Positions 21,064 to 33,074 of a stretch of DNA of 64,000 nucleotides are shown piece by piece; the stretch's first letter is position 1; every line of letters begins with the position of its first letter. Source of the stretch: Gonocerus acuteangulatus (Eukaryota > Arthropoda > Insecta > Hemiptera > Coreidae); contig OX328126.1 of assembly GCA_946811695.1 (NCBI GenBank), positions 8,644,361-8,708,360 of the forward strand. Reading direction: 5' to 3'. The notes under the pieces are model-generated. The model searched no databases. It was not told where the DNA came from and worked only from the letters and a program-made list of their open reading frames with translations. The translations under genes and the position numbers were made by a program.

Positions 21064-23968
21064 AGTGTTGGGCAAAAATCATGGAAAATAATGAATAAAA
21101 CTGTTATTTCATTCTGAATACTGAATACTTTTTCATTCATTATTCAACCAATTCAATGAATAACGTAACTTTTTATTTTTATGCATTTGTTTGTGTTTAT
21201 GATCTCTCTAACATTTTTTATATGGTTTAGAGTGGACCACAGGTGGTAAAGGACTGCAGAGATTTGTACATAGGTTAAATTGAAATTCAGGATTTATTAC
21301 AGAAAGCATAATTCTATGGAGGGGGGGGTGTAGCCAAAACTTAGGAACAATTTATGGTTAGTGGGTTACTTCAATTTTGGATTATGGGGAAATGATGAGT
21401 GTGATGAGCTGCTAGGGTTGGTTGAGATGATGGTTTGCTGGATCTTTAGAATGATGTAATTAAGAAAGGTACCTTGAGGTGTCTTGAGTATAGTTTGTGC
21501 TTAAGCACTCCCTGCTATTTGCTGTATTTTCTATCTTCTTGCTTCTCCAAATCATGGTGGGCTGGCCAACTCCATTTCCTGCTCCCTTCGCTCGGCCTGG
21601 GTGGCTAGGATATTTACTCCTCCATAATGTGAGAGTAAAACCTTAGGAAGTAAAAACTTTGTCTAGGCGAATGTCTCTTCCGAACTTGTTTCTTCGTGCA
21701 GTTCGTACTGCCGCGGGCAAATAGTTCCCGGGGCTGCGGCTAGAGTGCACTTGACGGGGGAGCAGCACTTGACGGGGTGTACTTCTTACAAATAATGAGC
21801 GGCGTTCCGCGAACAGCATTATTGAATAATAATGATTTATTGAATGAAAAGTTTCAATGAAAGATTCTTCAACCATGGAAAATAATGAATAAAACTGTTA
21901 TTTCATTCTCAATAATGAATACTTTTTCATTCAGCATTCAACCAATTCAATGAATAACGTAACTTTTTATTTTTATGCATTATTGAATAATAATGATTTA
22001 TTGAATGAAAAGTTTCAATGAAAGATTCTTCAATCATGGAAAATAATGAATAAAACTGTTATTTCATTCTCAATAATGAATACTTTTTCATTCAGTATTC
22101 AACCAATTCAATGAATAACGTAACTTTTTATTTTTATGCATTATTGAATAATAATGATTTATTGAATGAAAAGTTTCAATGAAAGATTCTTCAACCATGG
22201 AAAATAATGAATAAAACTGTTATTTCATTCTCAATAATGAATACTTTTTCATTCAGCATTCAACCAATTCAATGAATAACGTAACTTTTTATTTTTATGC
22301 ATTATTGAATAATAATGATTTATTGAATGAAAAGTTTCAATGAAAGATTCTTCAATCATGGAAAATAATGAATAAAACTGTTATTTCATTCTCAATAATG
22401 AATACTTTTTCATTCAGTATTCAACCAATTCAATGAATAACGTAACTTTTTATTTTCATGCATTATTGAATAATAATGATTTATTGAATGAAAAGTTTCA
22501 ATGAAAGATTCTTCAATCATGGAAAATAATGAATAAAACTGTTATTTCATTCTCAATAATGAATACTTTTTCATTCAGTATTCAACCAATTCAATGAATA
22601 ACGTAACTTTTTATTTTTATGCATTATTGAATAATAATGATTTATTGAATGAAAAGTTTCAATGAAAGATTCTTCAATCATGGAAAATAATGAATAAAAC
22701 TGTTATTTCATTCTCAATAATGAATACTTTTTCATTCAGTATTCAACCAATTCAATGAATAACGTAACTTTTTATTTTCATGCATTATTGAATAATAATG
22801 ATTTATTGAATGAAAAGTTTCAATGAAAGATTCTTCAATCATGGAAAATAATGAATAAAACTGTTATTTCATTCTCAATAATGAATACTTTTTCATTCAG
22901 TATTCAACCAATTCAATGAATAACGTAACTTTTTATTTTTATGCATTATTGAATAATAATGATTTATTGAATGAAAAGTTTCAATGAAAGATTCTTCAAT
23001 CATGGAAAATAATGAATAAAACTGTTATTTCATTCTCAATAATGAATACTTTTTCATTCAGTATTCAACCAATTCAATGAATAACGTAACTTTTTATTTT
23101 CATGCATTATTGAATAATAATGATTTATTGAATGAAAAGTTTCAATGAAAGATTCTTCAATCATGGAAAATAATGAATAAAACTGTTATTTCATTCTCAA
23201 TAATGAATACTTTTTCATTCAGTATTCAACCAATTCAATGAATAACGTAACTTTTTATTTTTATGCATTATTGAATAATAATGATTTATTGAATGAAAAG
23301 TTTCAATGAAAGATTCTTCAATCATGGAAAATAATGAATAAAACTGTTATTTCATTCTCAATAATGAATACTTTTTCATTCAGTATTCAACCAATTCAAT
23401 GAATAACGTAACTTTTTATTTTTATGCATTATTGAATAATAATGATTTATTTAATGAAAAGTTTCAATGAAAGATTCTTCAACCATGGAAAATAATGAAT
23501 AAAACTGTTATTTCATTCTCAATAATGAATACTTTTTCATTCAGCATTCAACCAATTCAATGAATAACGTAACTTTTTATTTTTATGCATTATTGAATAA
23601 TAATGATTTATTTAATGAAAAGTTTCAATGAAAGATTCTTCAATCATGGAAAATAATGAATAAAACTGTTATTTCATTCTCAATAATGAATACTTTTTCA
23701 TTCAGCATTCAACCAATTCAATGAATAACGTAACTTTTTATTTTTATGCATTATTGAATAATAATGATTTATTTAATGAAAAGTTTCAATGAAAGATTCT
23801 TCAACCATGGAAAATAATGAATAAAACTGTTATTTCATTCTCAATAATGAATACTTTTTCATTCAGCATTCAACCAATTCAATGAATAACGTAACTTTTT
23901 ATTTTTATGCATTATTGAATAATAATGATTTATTTAATGAAAAGTTTCAATGAAAGATTCTTCAATCA
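21064..23968. repeat. 161-bp satellite array derived from a hAT MITE
   Basis: About 13 units with period 161 bp, measured between successive ATGCATTATTGAATAATAAT sites (21977, 22138, 22299). The first unit begins with CAGTGTTGGGCAAAAATC, the left end of the hAT element at 50393, and the unit sequence matches the next 160 bp of that element. Variants alternate between neighbours (TTTTCATGC/TTTTTATGC between 22440 and 23260; CAACCATGG/CAATCATGG near the left edge), a two-unit higher-order pattern. A solo LTR splits the first unit. Confidence 0.9.
21188..21815. mobile_element. Solo LTR, TG...CA, 5-bp duplication GCATT
   Basis: This 628-bp insert starts TGTTTGTG and ends CGAACA, so it has the TG...CA ends and short terminal inverted repeat of an LTR. 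The host sequence GCATT is repeated exactly on both sides (21183-21187 and 21816-21820). Removing the insert restores the satellite unit perfectly. Five-base duplications suit Gypsy, BEL or Copia retrotransposons. Inside is a short repeat of GCACTTGACGGGG (about 21748 and 21765). No gag/pol remains; a solo LTR forms by recombination between the two LTRs of a full element. Confidence 0.85.
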
Positions 23969-24690
23969 GCATTGCGTTTACTCGGCAACGGGATTTCACT
24001 CGGAAAATCATATTATTTGCCCAGTTGAAAAAATTGTCTTCGCATAAACACTCTTGTATATCATTCTTGATTAGTTAGGAAAAAAATTTAGTCCACAAAA
24101 AAATTGTAAAAAAAGTTACAAGGTAGTATTACCCCTTAAAAAAAAAAAAAAAAAAAAGGACACCATTTTCACGTTTATATTTTTTAAAACATAACTTGTT
24201 CATTAAAAAAATTATTTTGCGAGTTATTAATATTTCTAGATCTTTTCAACAATTTTTATAATAAAGGCTAAGCAATAATATCGGAAATTAAACGATTTTT
24301 CAGAAACTTTTTTTTTTCTAAAGATTCATGAAGGGTCACATTTCTACTACTTCCTTTATTAAATAAAGGAGAAATATTACCTTAAAGTTCAGCAATAAAT
24401 TTTCTAAGGATTTCCTTCTGCGGGAAAACAAAGAAAGTCATAAAGAAGACTTTTCATTTCTCTTTAAGCGACATTTTAATAGATTCTAATTCATTTTCTA
24501 GTCCAGAAGGAAATATGATCCTGAAAAGCAATAACACAAGAGCGCAAAAAAAAAAGAAAAAAGAAAAAAAAAGTGGTATTTTCCAAAGACACCATACATA
24601 TATTCTTATGAATTTAGACACGCTGAATCGTGAGTCCGTTTTACCCCAGTTCCTTAGGTTTAAGGGCACAGCTAGTTAATGTATAAAAAA
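23969..24690. other. Unassigned AT-rich region
   Basis: Contains poly(A) runs (24138-24156, 24547-24571). No gene or shared repeat recognised. Confidence 0.45.
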
Positions 24691-24694
24691 AAAA

Positions 24695-25010
24695 ATAAAA
24701 TCAGTCCCGTAACAGGCCACGAAGGCCCTGAGGGGCAGATACTGTAGAGGTATCTGATTCGTGACCATACGGCTCACTAGGGAGATAGTGTGGTCAGTAC
24801 TATGCTCCGGTCGCCTGATTTTCCCCTTGCTGCTTCGACTGCTAGAGTCATTAGCACCAAGGTGCCCATTAATAAATTAATTAAAGGCTGGGCTGGCCTA
24901 GGGACGGTCAGGGAGGCCGAATCCAAACCATGAACACAGACACTAGAAGATAAAAATCTTTAGGGTTTTCTCGGGATTTGAACTCAGGTCCTCCAGCATA
25001 TTAGTCCAGT
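24695..25010 (-). mobile_element. SINE-2 (tRNA-Ile-like), body and tail
   Basis: Minus strand: B-box-like GAGTTCAAATCCC, then a conserved body (AGTACTGACCACACTATCTCC, read as two blocks, then GATACCTCTA and CCCTCAGGGCC) ending GGCCTGTTACGGGACTGAT and an A-rich tail. The head lies in the tandem array to its right. The head reads GTTAGCTCAGTGGTAGAGC and GGACTAATAAGC, like tRNA-Ile(AAU). Copies: 41278-41597, 53929-54245 and 57378-57911. Confidence 0.87.
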
Positions 25011-25580
25011 GCTCTACCACTGAGCTAACCTCGCCCCCTAGCTTATTAGTCCAGTGCTCTACTACTGAGCTAACCTCGCCCCCTAGCTTATTAGTCCAGT
25101 GCTCTACCACTGAGCTAACCTCGCCCCCAAGCTTATTAGTCCAGTGCTCTACCACTGAGCTAACCTCGCCCCCTAGCTTATTAGTCCAGTGCTCTACCAC
25201 TGAGCTAACCTCGCCCCCAAGCTTATTAGTCCAGTGCTCTACCACTGAGCTAACCTCGCCCCCTAGCTTATTAGTCCAGTGCTCTACCACTGAGCTAACC
25301 TCGCCCCCAAGCTTATTAGTCCAGTGCTCTACCACTGAGCTAACCTCGCCCCCTAGCTTATTAGTCCAGTGCTCTACCACTGAGCTAACCTCGCCCCCAA
25401 GCTTATTAGTCCAGTGCTCTACCACTGAGCTAACCTCGCCCCCTAGCTTATTAGGCCAGTGCTCTAACCACTGAGCTAACCTCGCCCCCCAGCTTATTAG
25501 TCCAGTGCTCTACCACTGAGCTAACCTCGCCCCCTAGCTTATTAGTCCAGTGCTCTACCACTGAGCTAACCTCGCCCCCA
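25011..25580 (-). repeat. 45-bp tandem array of SINE-2 tRNA heads, about 13 units
   Basis: Each 45-bp unit holds the 5' half of the tRNA-like head, including the Pol III A box (GGTTAGCTCAGTGGTAGAGC). Junctions alternate between CCCCTAGC and CCCCAAGC, so the array grew partly as 90-bp dimers. As 45 is divisible by three, the minus strand stays open with a 15-residue repeat (around VVEHWTNKLGGE); nothing suggests this is a real protein. Only one B box exists, at the body end. Confidence 0.93.
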
Positions 25581-25584
25581 GTTG

Positions 25585-26360
25585 ATGTATACAGTTGTTA
25601 AAAGTTTCAGATTATGAAATTAATTGAAAATGTGACAGATGAAATAATTGAAATACCACAGAATGTCAATAACCTTCTCACTGGTCCGGAAACGATATAT
25701 TTAATCGAATCGAATTTTAATTTTTTCGAGTGGGAAAATAAGTCCTATTGAAAGATATTTTTATCTCTAGTAGAGAAATATTTTTTTCAGAATTTATTCG
25801 GCTGTATGATGACAGGAGAAGCCAAGGATCAAATTCCTCAATTAGTCTTAACTCTCAAAGCGATGGTACAATTTAACGGAAAGGGTTTTTAAGAATTAAA
25901 CATATCGTCTTTACAAATGCAAAGCATCGAATGTGAAAATCACCACTTTTCAGAGTGGAAAAGGGTTTATTCATAACTTTTTTTTGGACAGTCAAATATT
26001 CGACAGATTTGACCTTTTGACAGTGGAATACTTTCCCTTTCAGTGAACTAAGATTAAAGAGTTTGACGTACATAAGTCCAGCAGAAATTAGTAAAGATTG
26101 AAAATGAAAGATCCATTTTTTCACATTCGTTACTTTGCATTTGTATCGACGATATTATGGAATAAAATCATAAAGCCAGTTGAATACTGAACCATCATCT
26201 TCGAAGGCTTACCAGCATCTACAGTCCAAGAGCTGGTAACGCACTTTTCATGAAGTGTTTTATGCACCTTGGCATTTTGCTATAATGTACCTCAGGATAG
26301 ATAAGAAGGTATTTCCTAGACTTACCGTGGAAAACCAGCTACTGCGCATAGGGGAAAGCT
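25585..26360. other. Unassigned, with one dispersed repeat
   Basis: Mostly AT-rich single-copy sequence; 26225-26350 is the inverted partner of 12870-13035. Confidence 0.5.
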
Positions 26361-26394
26361 TCAAAAACATATTGCCCAAAAATAGTGATTTATT

Positions 26395-26570
26395 CAGAAG
26401 GTAACTACGCTCGCTCAAGGTTATATCGAAACTCATCAATCAAACTAATAAATGGTCTTTCCGTCGCCATATTGCAACAACTTCAATTGAGTTCTCATTT
26501 TATGATCCAGATCACTGAACGAGACCTACTCTAAATTGGCGAAGCTAATAAGTAAATACCGAAAACTTAT
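26395..26570 (-). mobile_element. Half of a long-TIR MITE (34-kb family)
   Basis: CGCTCGCTCAAGGTTATATC, AATTGAGTTCTCATTTTATG and ACTGAACGAGACC occur in the same order as in the right arm of the element at 34034-34922. The other arm is missing. Confidence 0.6.
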
Positions 26571-26941
26571 ATGTATGAAGGTTAAATACACATATAAAAA
26601 AATGAATGAAAGGGGAAAAATCGTTTAGAGCCTTCTGCCTGAAATCAGAAACATAAATATGCTTTAGGTCCACCCGACAAACCTATGTAATGTACTGTAT
26701 AACATACAGTCTTATTTTTTGTACATGGCCACCGCGCATGCGCGAACGACAGCAGCCACTATTTTGTAACGTTTTTTCCCAGTTTATTCATCGCTGAAGC
26801 ATATTTATGCTAAAAAAATATTGTCAAAGTACAAGAAGCCATCAATTGAGGAGTTTAGGATTTCTTCTAGGCTTTGTCTGGAAACTAAATGATCTCAGGC
26901 TTTCTGGAATCAGACTATAGCGGAACATGGGGCCAATAGTA

Positions 26942-28254
26942 AATGTCCGTCACGCAGAAGCTCCATAACTAAGCACCTGAGAATTTGAATGGTGTCCAGT
27001 GCATTCCTAAATAATTTGCTTACAATAACTTATATAAATTAAATAAAAACATGAATAGTTCTCTTTTACCTTTTTAATGAGAAACTCAATCAAATTCAAA
27101 TCAATTTTATTTGCTTTTGAGTTACAACTCATAGCACTTGTATAATTCCGTTAGTAACTACGTTAGTAATATTAAATTATTCATAAGGGAGGTTACAAAA
27201 ATAAAAATATAATTATGTGAAAAAAATATATAAATTTTTAATAAAAAGCAATTAAAATTAAATATATATCTATTCTTAGCTCTTATTTAAATTCAATAAT
27301 ACTTAATAGTAACTCAATCAAATTATTTCAATTATTAATTTTTTTAAATAATTTACTTACAGAGTTTTGTGTATGCTTGGAACTTAACTACTTAATAAAT
27401 ACACGAAAACTTAACATTCTCGTCTGAGGCGATAACGCGTTACAGCACACCTAGCGGTAGACGTGAGAAGTAATTTCAAGAAAATATAAAGACAGAGGCA
27501 CCTAGCGGTAGCTTTGTCAACTTTCGTTTCACTGGTAAGTTCTATTCAATCATATCATGGGCGTATATAAGGGGGGGCTGAGCGGGCTGCAGCCCCCCCC
27601 CCCCCGAAATGTTGATTTGATCGGTAAAAATTTCATAAAACCCTTAAAAATAAATTTAATAAGATCATTTAGTTCATAAAACATATTCTATTTTGGGTGT
27701 AATAGCGTTTAAGTTGGCTAAAACTCTTCCAAGATCTAAATTGTAAGTATTCCATACTCCGGAAATGGTCTCAGACCCCCCCGAAATTTTCCCAGCCCCC
27801 TCCGAAATTATTTTCTATATACGCCCATGAATCAAAAAGTAAACCCTCCTTCCGATAGACTGATTTAGTTCATTTTTACATCACTTCTTTCTTATTAGAT
27901 AGCCAAGACATATTCCGAGTTTCGTTACAATTCAACGGAAATTACGACCGGTATGAGCAAATTAGTAGCCCCCGCTCCTAATGAACGGATTTTGTTTATT
28001 TTTACAACGTATTGTTCTCTTTAGATCGCCACAACTAATGCCCAGTTTCGTTTAAATACCACAAAACCTAAGGCTAGCGTGGTCAAATTAGTGTTAAAGG
28101 CTAAACACAAGGTTAGGTTAGGTGGGTAAACCCCCTCCCCTCCCGGTGGACCAATTTTGGTTGTTAACGAACTAGATCAATCGTTTTCCAAGTGAACGTA
28201 TATACCAAGTTTCGTGTCGAAAAAACAAATACCCTGCCGCCTATCGTGTTAACA

Positions 28255-28328
<74 letters not shown>

Positions 28329-28448
28329 CACATGTATAAATTTTAACGGGGGTCATTTTCTTACTAGGTAAGACCAATTAAGATTGGGAGAAATTTGTCA
28401 AAAATTCCGTCATGCGTGCAACCTCATGACGGAGGAAAGTGCTAAAAG
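26942..28448 (+). mobile_element. HINE-like family B element, copy B2, with hAT MITE inside
   Basis: Left end TGTCCGTCACGCAGAAGCTC and right end GAGGAAAGTGCTAAAAG as in B1, with the same (TA)n tract (28258-28331) and GGGGGTCATTTTC segment. The left subterminal motif has lost TTTC and the 5' arm of the terminal hairpin is deleted, so this copy is decayed. hAT MITE M2 (27556-27829) is inserted in it. Confidence 0.75.
27556..27829 (+). mobile_element. hAT-type MITE, copy M2
   Basis: CATGGGCGTATATA...CTATATACGCCCATG, 274 bp, flanked by 8-bp sequences AATCATAT and AATCAAAA (6 of 8 match, an aged target duplication). Confidence 0.85.
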
Positions 28449-28507
28449 TACGCTTTCAGAGAGAGATAGAAAGAGAAGTGATATGAGTATGACGTCATAG
28501 CACGGCA

Positions 28508-28880
28508 TTGTCTAACGCTATCTATCGGCGAAAGAGCGTACTACCTCTACAATGTAGCTATCTCTACCCTTCCAAAGAGAACCCTTCCAGCGAACTACGC
28601 CAGTTCGATTCCCCCAACTCTCAACCTCTTTGGATCTGTCTGTTTGACATCCACTTTGGAATGGCGAATGCTAATGATCTTCCTAGTAGAAGTCCTCTCT
28701 ACTTCGGAGCCCATTCAGCAGGACTTAGGGGGAAATTACACTTCACGAATTGATCGTTCCGATGGATACGTCGATAGATACAGAACTGTCGTAGAAGCAG
28801 TTACCGCAGAAGCTGCGAGAACTATACACATTTCTCAGCAAGAGATAACAGATAAAAAACATTTCGATTTTATAGAATAG
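28508..28880 (+). other. Two overlapping open frames of unknown nature
   Basis: This segment is less AT-rich than its surroundings and has two overlapping frames of about 80 codons (28508-28753 and 28644-28880). I recognise no family, signal peptide, repeat or zinc motif. The second ends with a mixed-charge stretch and a stop at 28878-28880. It could be an exon, an old transposon piece or chance. Confidence 0.2.
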
Positions 28881-29096
28881 TTATAACCAAGGTAATATTA
28901 GATTATTATTATAGAAAAGGTCTGTAAATCATTCTTGATCAAGGCTCTATAATTCAGCTTAATTTATTTCAGAATTAGACTTTTATTTACTTCAATTATG
29001 TTACATATACGTGTTTTAACCATTTGTTCATTTGTATCACCAATATAAAGAAATTAATACAAAACTCCAAATCACAGGAACTACCATATCATTCCT

Positions 29097-29101
<5 letters not shown>

Positions 29102-29158
<57 letters not shown>

Positions 29159-29427
29159 TAGATGGAACGGCATTTTTCTCCAGCGGTGGTACTCCTCCTC
29201 ACTTCTTCCCGGAATATTTCGATGGATTCATCTCCATCTTCTTCAGCCAGGTACTTGTTTCTTCCTCGGTGGTAGCCAAGGGAATGAGGAAGAAACAAGT
29301 ACCTGGCTGAAGAAGATGGAGATGAATCCATCGAAATATTCCGGGAAGAAGTGAGGAGGAGTACCACCGCTGGAGAAAAATGCCGTTCCATCTAAAAATA
29401 CTATCCCAGCGACGAAAAATAACATCA

Positions 29428-29492
<65 letters not shown>
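29102..29492. repeat. 115-bp perfect inverted repeat between (TA)n tracts
   Basis: 29153-29267 and 29286-29400 are exact reverse complements with an 18-nt spacer. (TA)n tracts lie outside both arms (29102-29154 and 29432-29492), so the pairable region is longer still. Open frames on both strands are mirror by-products. Confidence 0.93.
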
Positions 29493-29502
<10 letters not shown>

Positions 29503-29762
29503 ACACACATAAGGTGTAACATAAGTGGTGACGTATACTTAAGGAGGTGATAGCAGACTCCAAATGGAACACAAATGGCCTTTTGGGCTTAGGGTCAATT
29601 CCAAACAGGGAAGGAGGAAATTTAAATTTTGTATTTTGTTTTCCAGTCATACGATATATTATTCTTCAGTTTAATAATCCATGTGTTTATTGGTTTCATG
29701 ACACTAGGGCGCTCCGGACCTTCCCGTCCGGAATTATATCAAAAATTTCATTCAAAATTACA

Positions 29763-30805
29763 CGGCCATCCTAATTCTTTAATAAACTCTTTATCCTCAC
29801 ATCTAATCCCAAATACCCCCGTTCGCCGACTGATGCGTAACTGGCCTAGAGACCAACTACAGGAGTAGTCCATCCTAATTCTTTAATAAACTCTTTATCC
29901 TCACATCTAATCCCAAATACCCCCGTTCGCCAACTGAAGCGTAACTGGCCTAGAGACCAACTACAGGAGTAGTCCATCCTAATTCTTTAATAAACTCTTT
30001 ATCCTCACATCTAATCCCAAATACCCCCGTTCGCCGACTGATGCGTAACTGGCCTAGAGACCAACTACAGGAGTAGTCCATCCTAATTCTTTAATAAACT
30101 CTTTATCCTCACATCTAATCCCAAATACCCCCGTTCGCCAACTGAAGCGTAACTGGCCTAGAGACCAACTACAGGAGTAGTCCATCCTAATTCTTTAATA
30201 AACTCTTTATCCTCACATCTAATCCCAAATACCCCCGTTCGCCGACTGAAGCGTAACTGGCCTAGAGACCAACTACAGGAGTAGTCCATCCTAATTCTTT
30301 AATAAACTCTTTATCCTCACATCTAATCCCAAATACCCCCGTTCGCCGACTGAAGCGTAACTGGCCTAGAGACCAACTACAGGAGTAGTCCATCCTAATT
30401 CTTTAATAAACTCTTTATCCTCACATCTAATCCCAAATACCCCCGTTCGCCGACTGAAGCGTAACTGGCCTAGAGACCAACTACAGGAGTAGTCCATCCT
30501 AATTCTTTAATAAACTCTTTATCCTCACATCTAATCCCAAATACCCCCGTTCGCCGACTGAAGCGTAACTGGCCTAGAGACCAACTACAGGAGTAGTCCA
30601 TCCTAATTCTTTAATAAACTCTTTATCCTCACATCTAATCCCAAATACCCCCGTTCGCCGACTGAAGCGTAACTGGCCTAGAGACCAACTACAGGAGTAG
30701 TCCATCCTAATTCTTTAATAAACTCTTTATCCTCACATCTAATCCCAAATACCCCCGTTCGCCGACTGATGCGTAACTGGCCTAGAGACCAACTACAGGA
30801 GTAGT
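29763..30805. repeat. 104-bp minisatellite, about 10 units
   Basis: Period 104 bp, measured between GGAGTAGTCCATCCTAATTC sites (29864, 29968, 30072). Units differ at few sites (CCAACTGAAGC, CCGACTGATGC, CCGACTGAAGC). Confidence 0.95.
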
Positions 30806-31583
30806 TCTTCCTGATTTTAATCTTTCTGCCTTGTGGGTACTGCAACTGTGCGGCTTGTCTACTCACGAGCTTCAGGACATATTCACAAGTATCATTTTAC
30901 TGGAAATGTATTTTTACATTGTTGTAAATTCTAAGTAAATAAATAAAGTATTTTGTTTTAGGGTAACCGCGTTTTTCTTTGAATAGAAAGCAATAACTTA
31001 ACAGTTTAAAATATGTTATTCCCAATTGCCATGGTTTGTTTTTATTAAACTGCAGATTGCCTCCCTTCTTAATAATAATTACCTATGTTAATCTACAGAT
31101 TCTGCACTTTTAGGAAAATGTTCTTATTTTATAAGCTTTAGATATGATATAATTAAAAAGGCTCTTATTATTCGGTATAGGTATACTGAAATTAACTATT
31201 TAATAATAAAATACACTCTTCATTAACAGAAATAAATCTGCAGTTTAATAGAAATTGACAAAAATAAATGGAAATAATTCATAATTTATCTCCGAAAAAA
31301 GAAGTTTGTAAATTTAATCTGCGTTTTAGCCCCCTTTCACTGGTTTTATAATTGACAAAGACTACTTGTTTTAGAAATAAATTTTGTCTAGTTTACGATG
31401 CTGCAATTGGGTATTACAGATCATAAACAGTTCTTTAGTTATTGCTATTCAACGAAAAACGTGGTTAACCTAAAGAAAACACAGAATTTAAATTTCCTCC
31501 CTCCCTGTTGGGAATTGACACTCAATGCCCATCTGTGCTCCATTTGGTGTCTACTCTTACCTCCTTAAGTATTCGTCAACACT

Positions 31584-31644
<61 letters not shown>

Positions 31645-31861
31645 AGCTTCTTTTCTTAGCCGAATCCCAACTATTCCTTAAAAGTAGTGTATTATGGAAT
31701 ATAAATTTCAGGAAAAGTGGTATCTTAACGAAAATTACAAGATATAATTTAGTTTTAAAATAATTCACTCTAGTCATAACGCATCGTGTTTAGAAATATA
31801 ATATACGGATGAATGGTAGCATTTTACTTCTGGCCATTGATAAAATCAATGAAAGGGGTGT
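30806..31861. other. Unassigned AT-rich region with (TA)n
   Basis: No gene seen; (TA)n at 31588-31641. Confidence 0.5.
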
Positions 31862-32965
31862 GGAGAGGGAAGAGAATTCCATGATAGCAATACTGAAAGG
31901 GGGAAGGGGGTTCTTGATTTAGCAGAGGCCTGCATCAGCGGGGAAGAGAATTCCATGATAGCAATACTGAAAGGGGGAAGGGGGTTCTTGATTTAGCTGA
32001 GGCCTGCATCAGCGGGGAAGTGAATTCCATGATAGTAATACTGAAAGGGGGAAGGGGGTTCTTGATTTAGCTGAGGCCTGCATCAGCGGGGAAGAGAATT
32101 CCATGATAGCAATACTGAAAGGGGGAAGGGGGTTCTTGATTTAGCTGAGGCCTGCATCAGCGGGGAAGAGAATTCCATGATAGTAATACTGAAAGGGGGA
32201 AGGGGGTTCTTGATTTAGCTGAGGCCTGCATCAACGGGGAAGAGAATTCCATGATAGCAATACTGAAAGGGGGAAGGGGGTTCTTGATTTAGCTGAGGCC
32301 TGCATCAGCGGGGAAGAGAATTCCATGATAGCAATACTGAAAGGGGGAAGGGGGTTCTTGATTTAGCTGAGGCCTGCATCAGCGGGGAAGAGAATTCCAT
32401 GATAGCAATACTGAAAGGGGGAAGGGGGTTCTTGATTTAGCTGAGGCCTGCATCAGCGGGGAAGAGAATTCCATGATAGCAATACTGAAAGGGGGAAGGG
32501 GGTTCTTGATTTAGCTGAGGCCTGCATCAGCGGGGAAGAGAATTCCATGATAGCAATACTGAAAGGGGGAAGGGGGTTCTTGATTTAGCTGAGGCCTGCA
32601 TCAGCGGGGAAGAGAATTCCATGATAGCAATACTGAAAGGGGGAAGGGGGTTCTTGATTTAGCTGAGGCCTGCATCAGCGGGGAAGAGAATTCCATGATA
32701 GTAATACTGAAAGGGGGAAGGGGGTTCTTGATTTAGCTGAGGCCTGCATCAGCGGGGAAGAGAATTCCATGATAGCAATACTGAAAGGGGGAAGGGGGTT
32801 CTTGATTTAGCTGAGGCCTGCATCAGCGGGGAAGAGAATTCCATGATAGCAATACTGAAAGGGGGAAGGGGGTTCTTGATTTAGCTGAGGCCTGCATCAG
32901 CGGGGAAGAGAATTCCATGATAGCAATACTGAAAGGGGGAAGGGGGTTCTTGATTTAGCTGAGGG
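31862..32965. repeat. 74-bp minisatellite, about 15 units
   Basis: Period 74 bp around GAGAATTCCATGATAGCAAT, GAAAGGGGGAAGGGGG and GATTTAGCTGAGGCC. Strongly purine-skewed (plus strand G/A-rich). Unit identity is very high. Confidence 0.95.
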
Positions 32966-33074
32966 AAGAGAAATTTACTAACGTTCTTTTCATATCTTTC
33001 TATAGAATTTTGGAAACACACAATCAGCAGTTATGTCAATAAAGTAAGATTGAAAATTAAAAACAATCAAATAA

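Noticed and set aside
25000..25060. Functional tRNA-Ile gene
   Set aside because: The head is followed by a SINE body, acceptor ends do not pair, and the sequence recurs at three other SINE-2 loci.
24943..25425. Open frame with a 15-residue repeat (VVEHWTNKLGGE), looks like a repeat protein
   Set aside because: It is the translation of the 45-bp tRNA-head array; 45 is divisible by three so any stop-free frame stays open.
29158..29391. Short conserved-looking protein on both strands
   Set aside because: The region is a perfect inverted repeat, so the same sequence is read on both strands.
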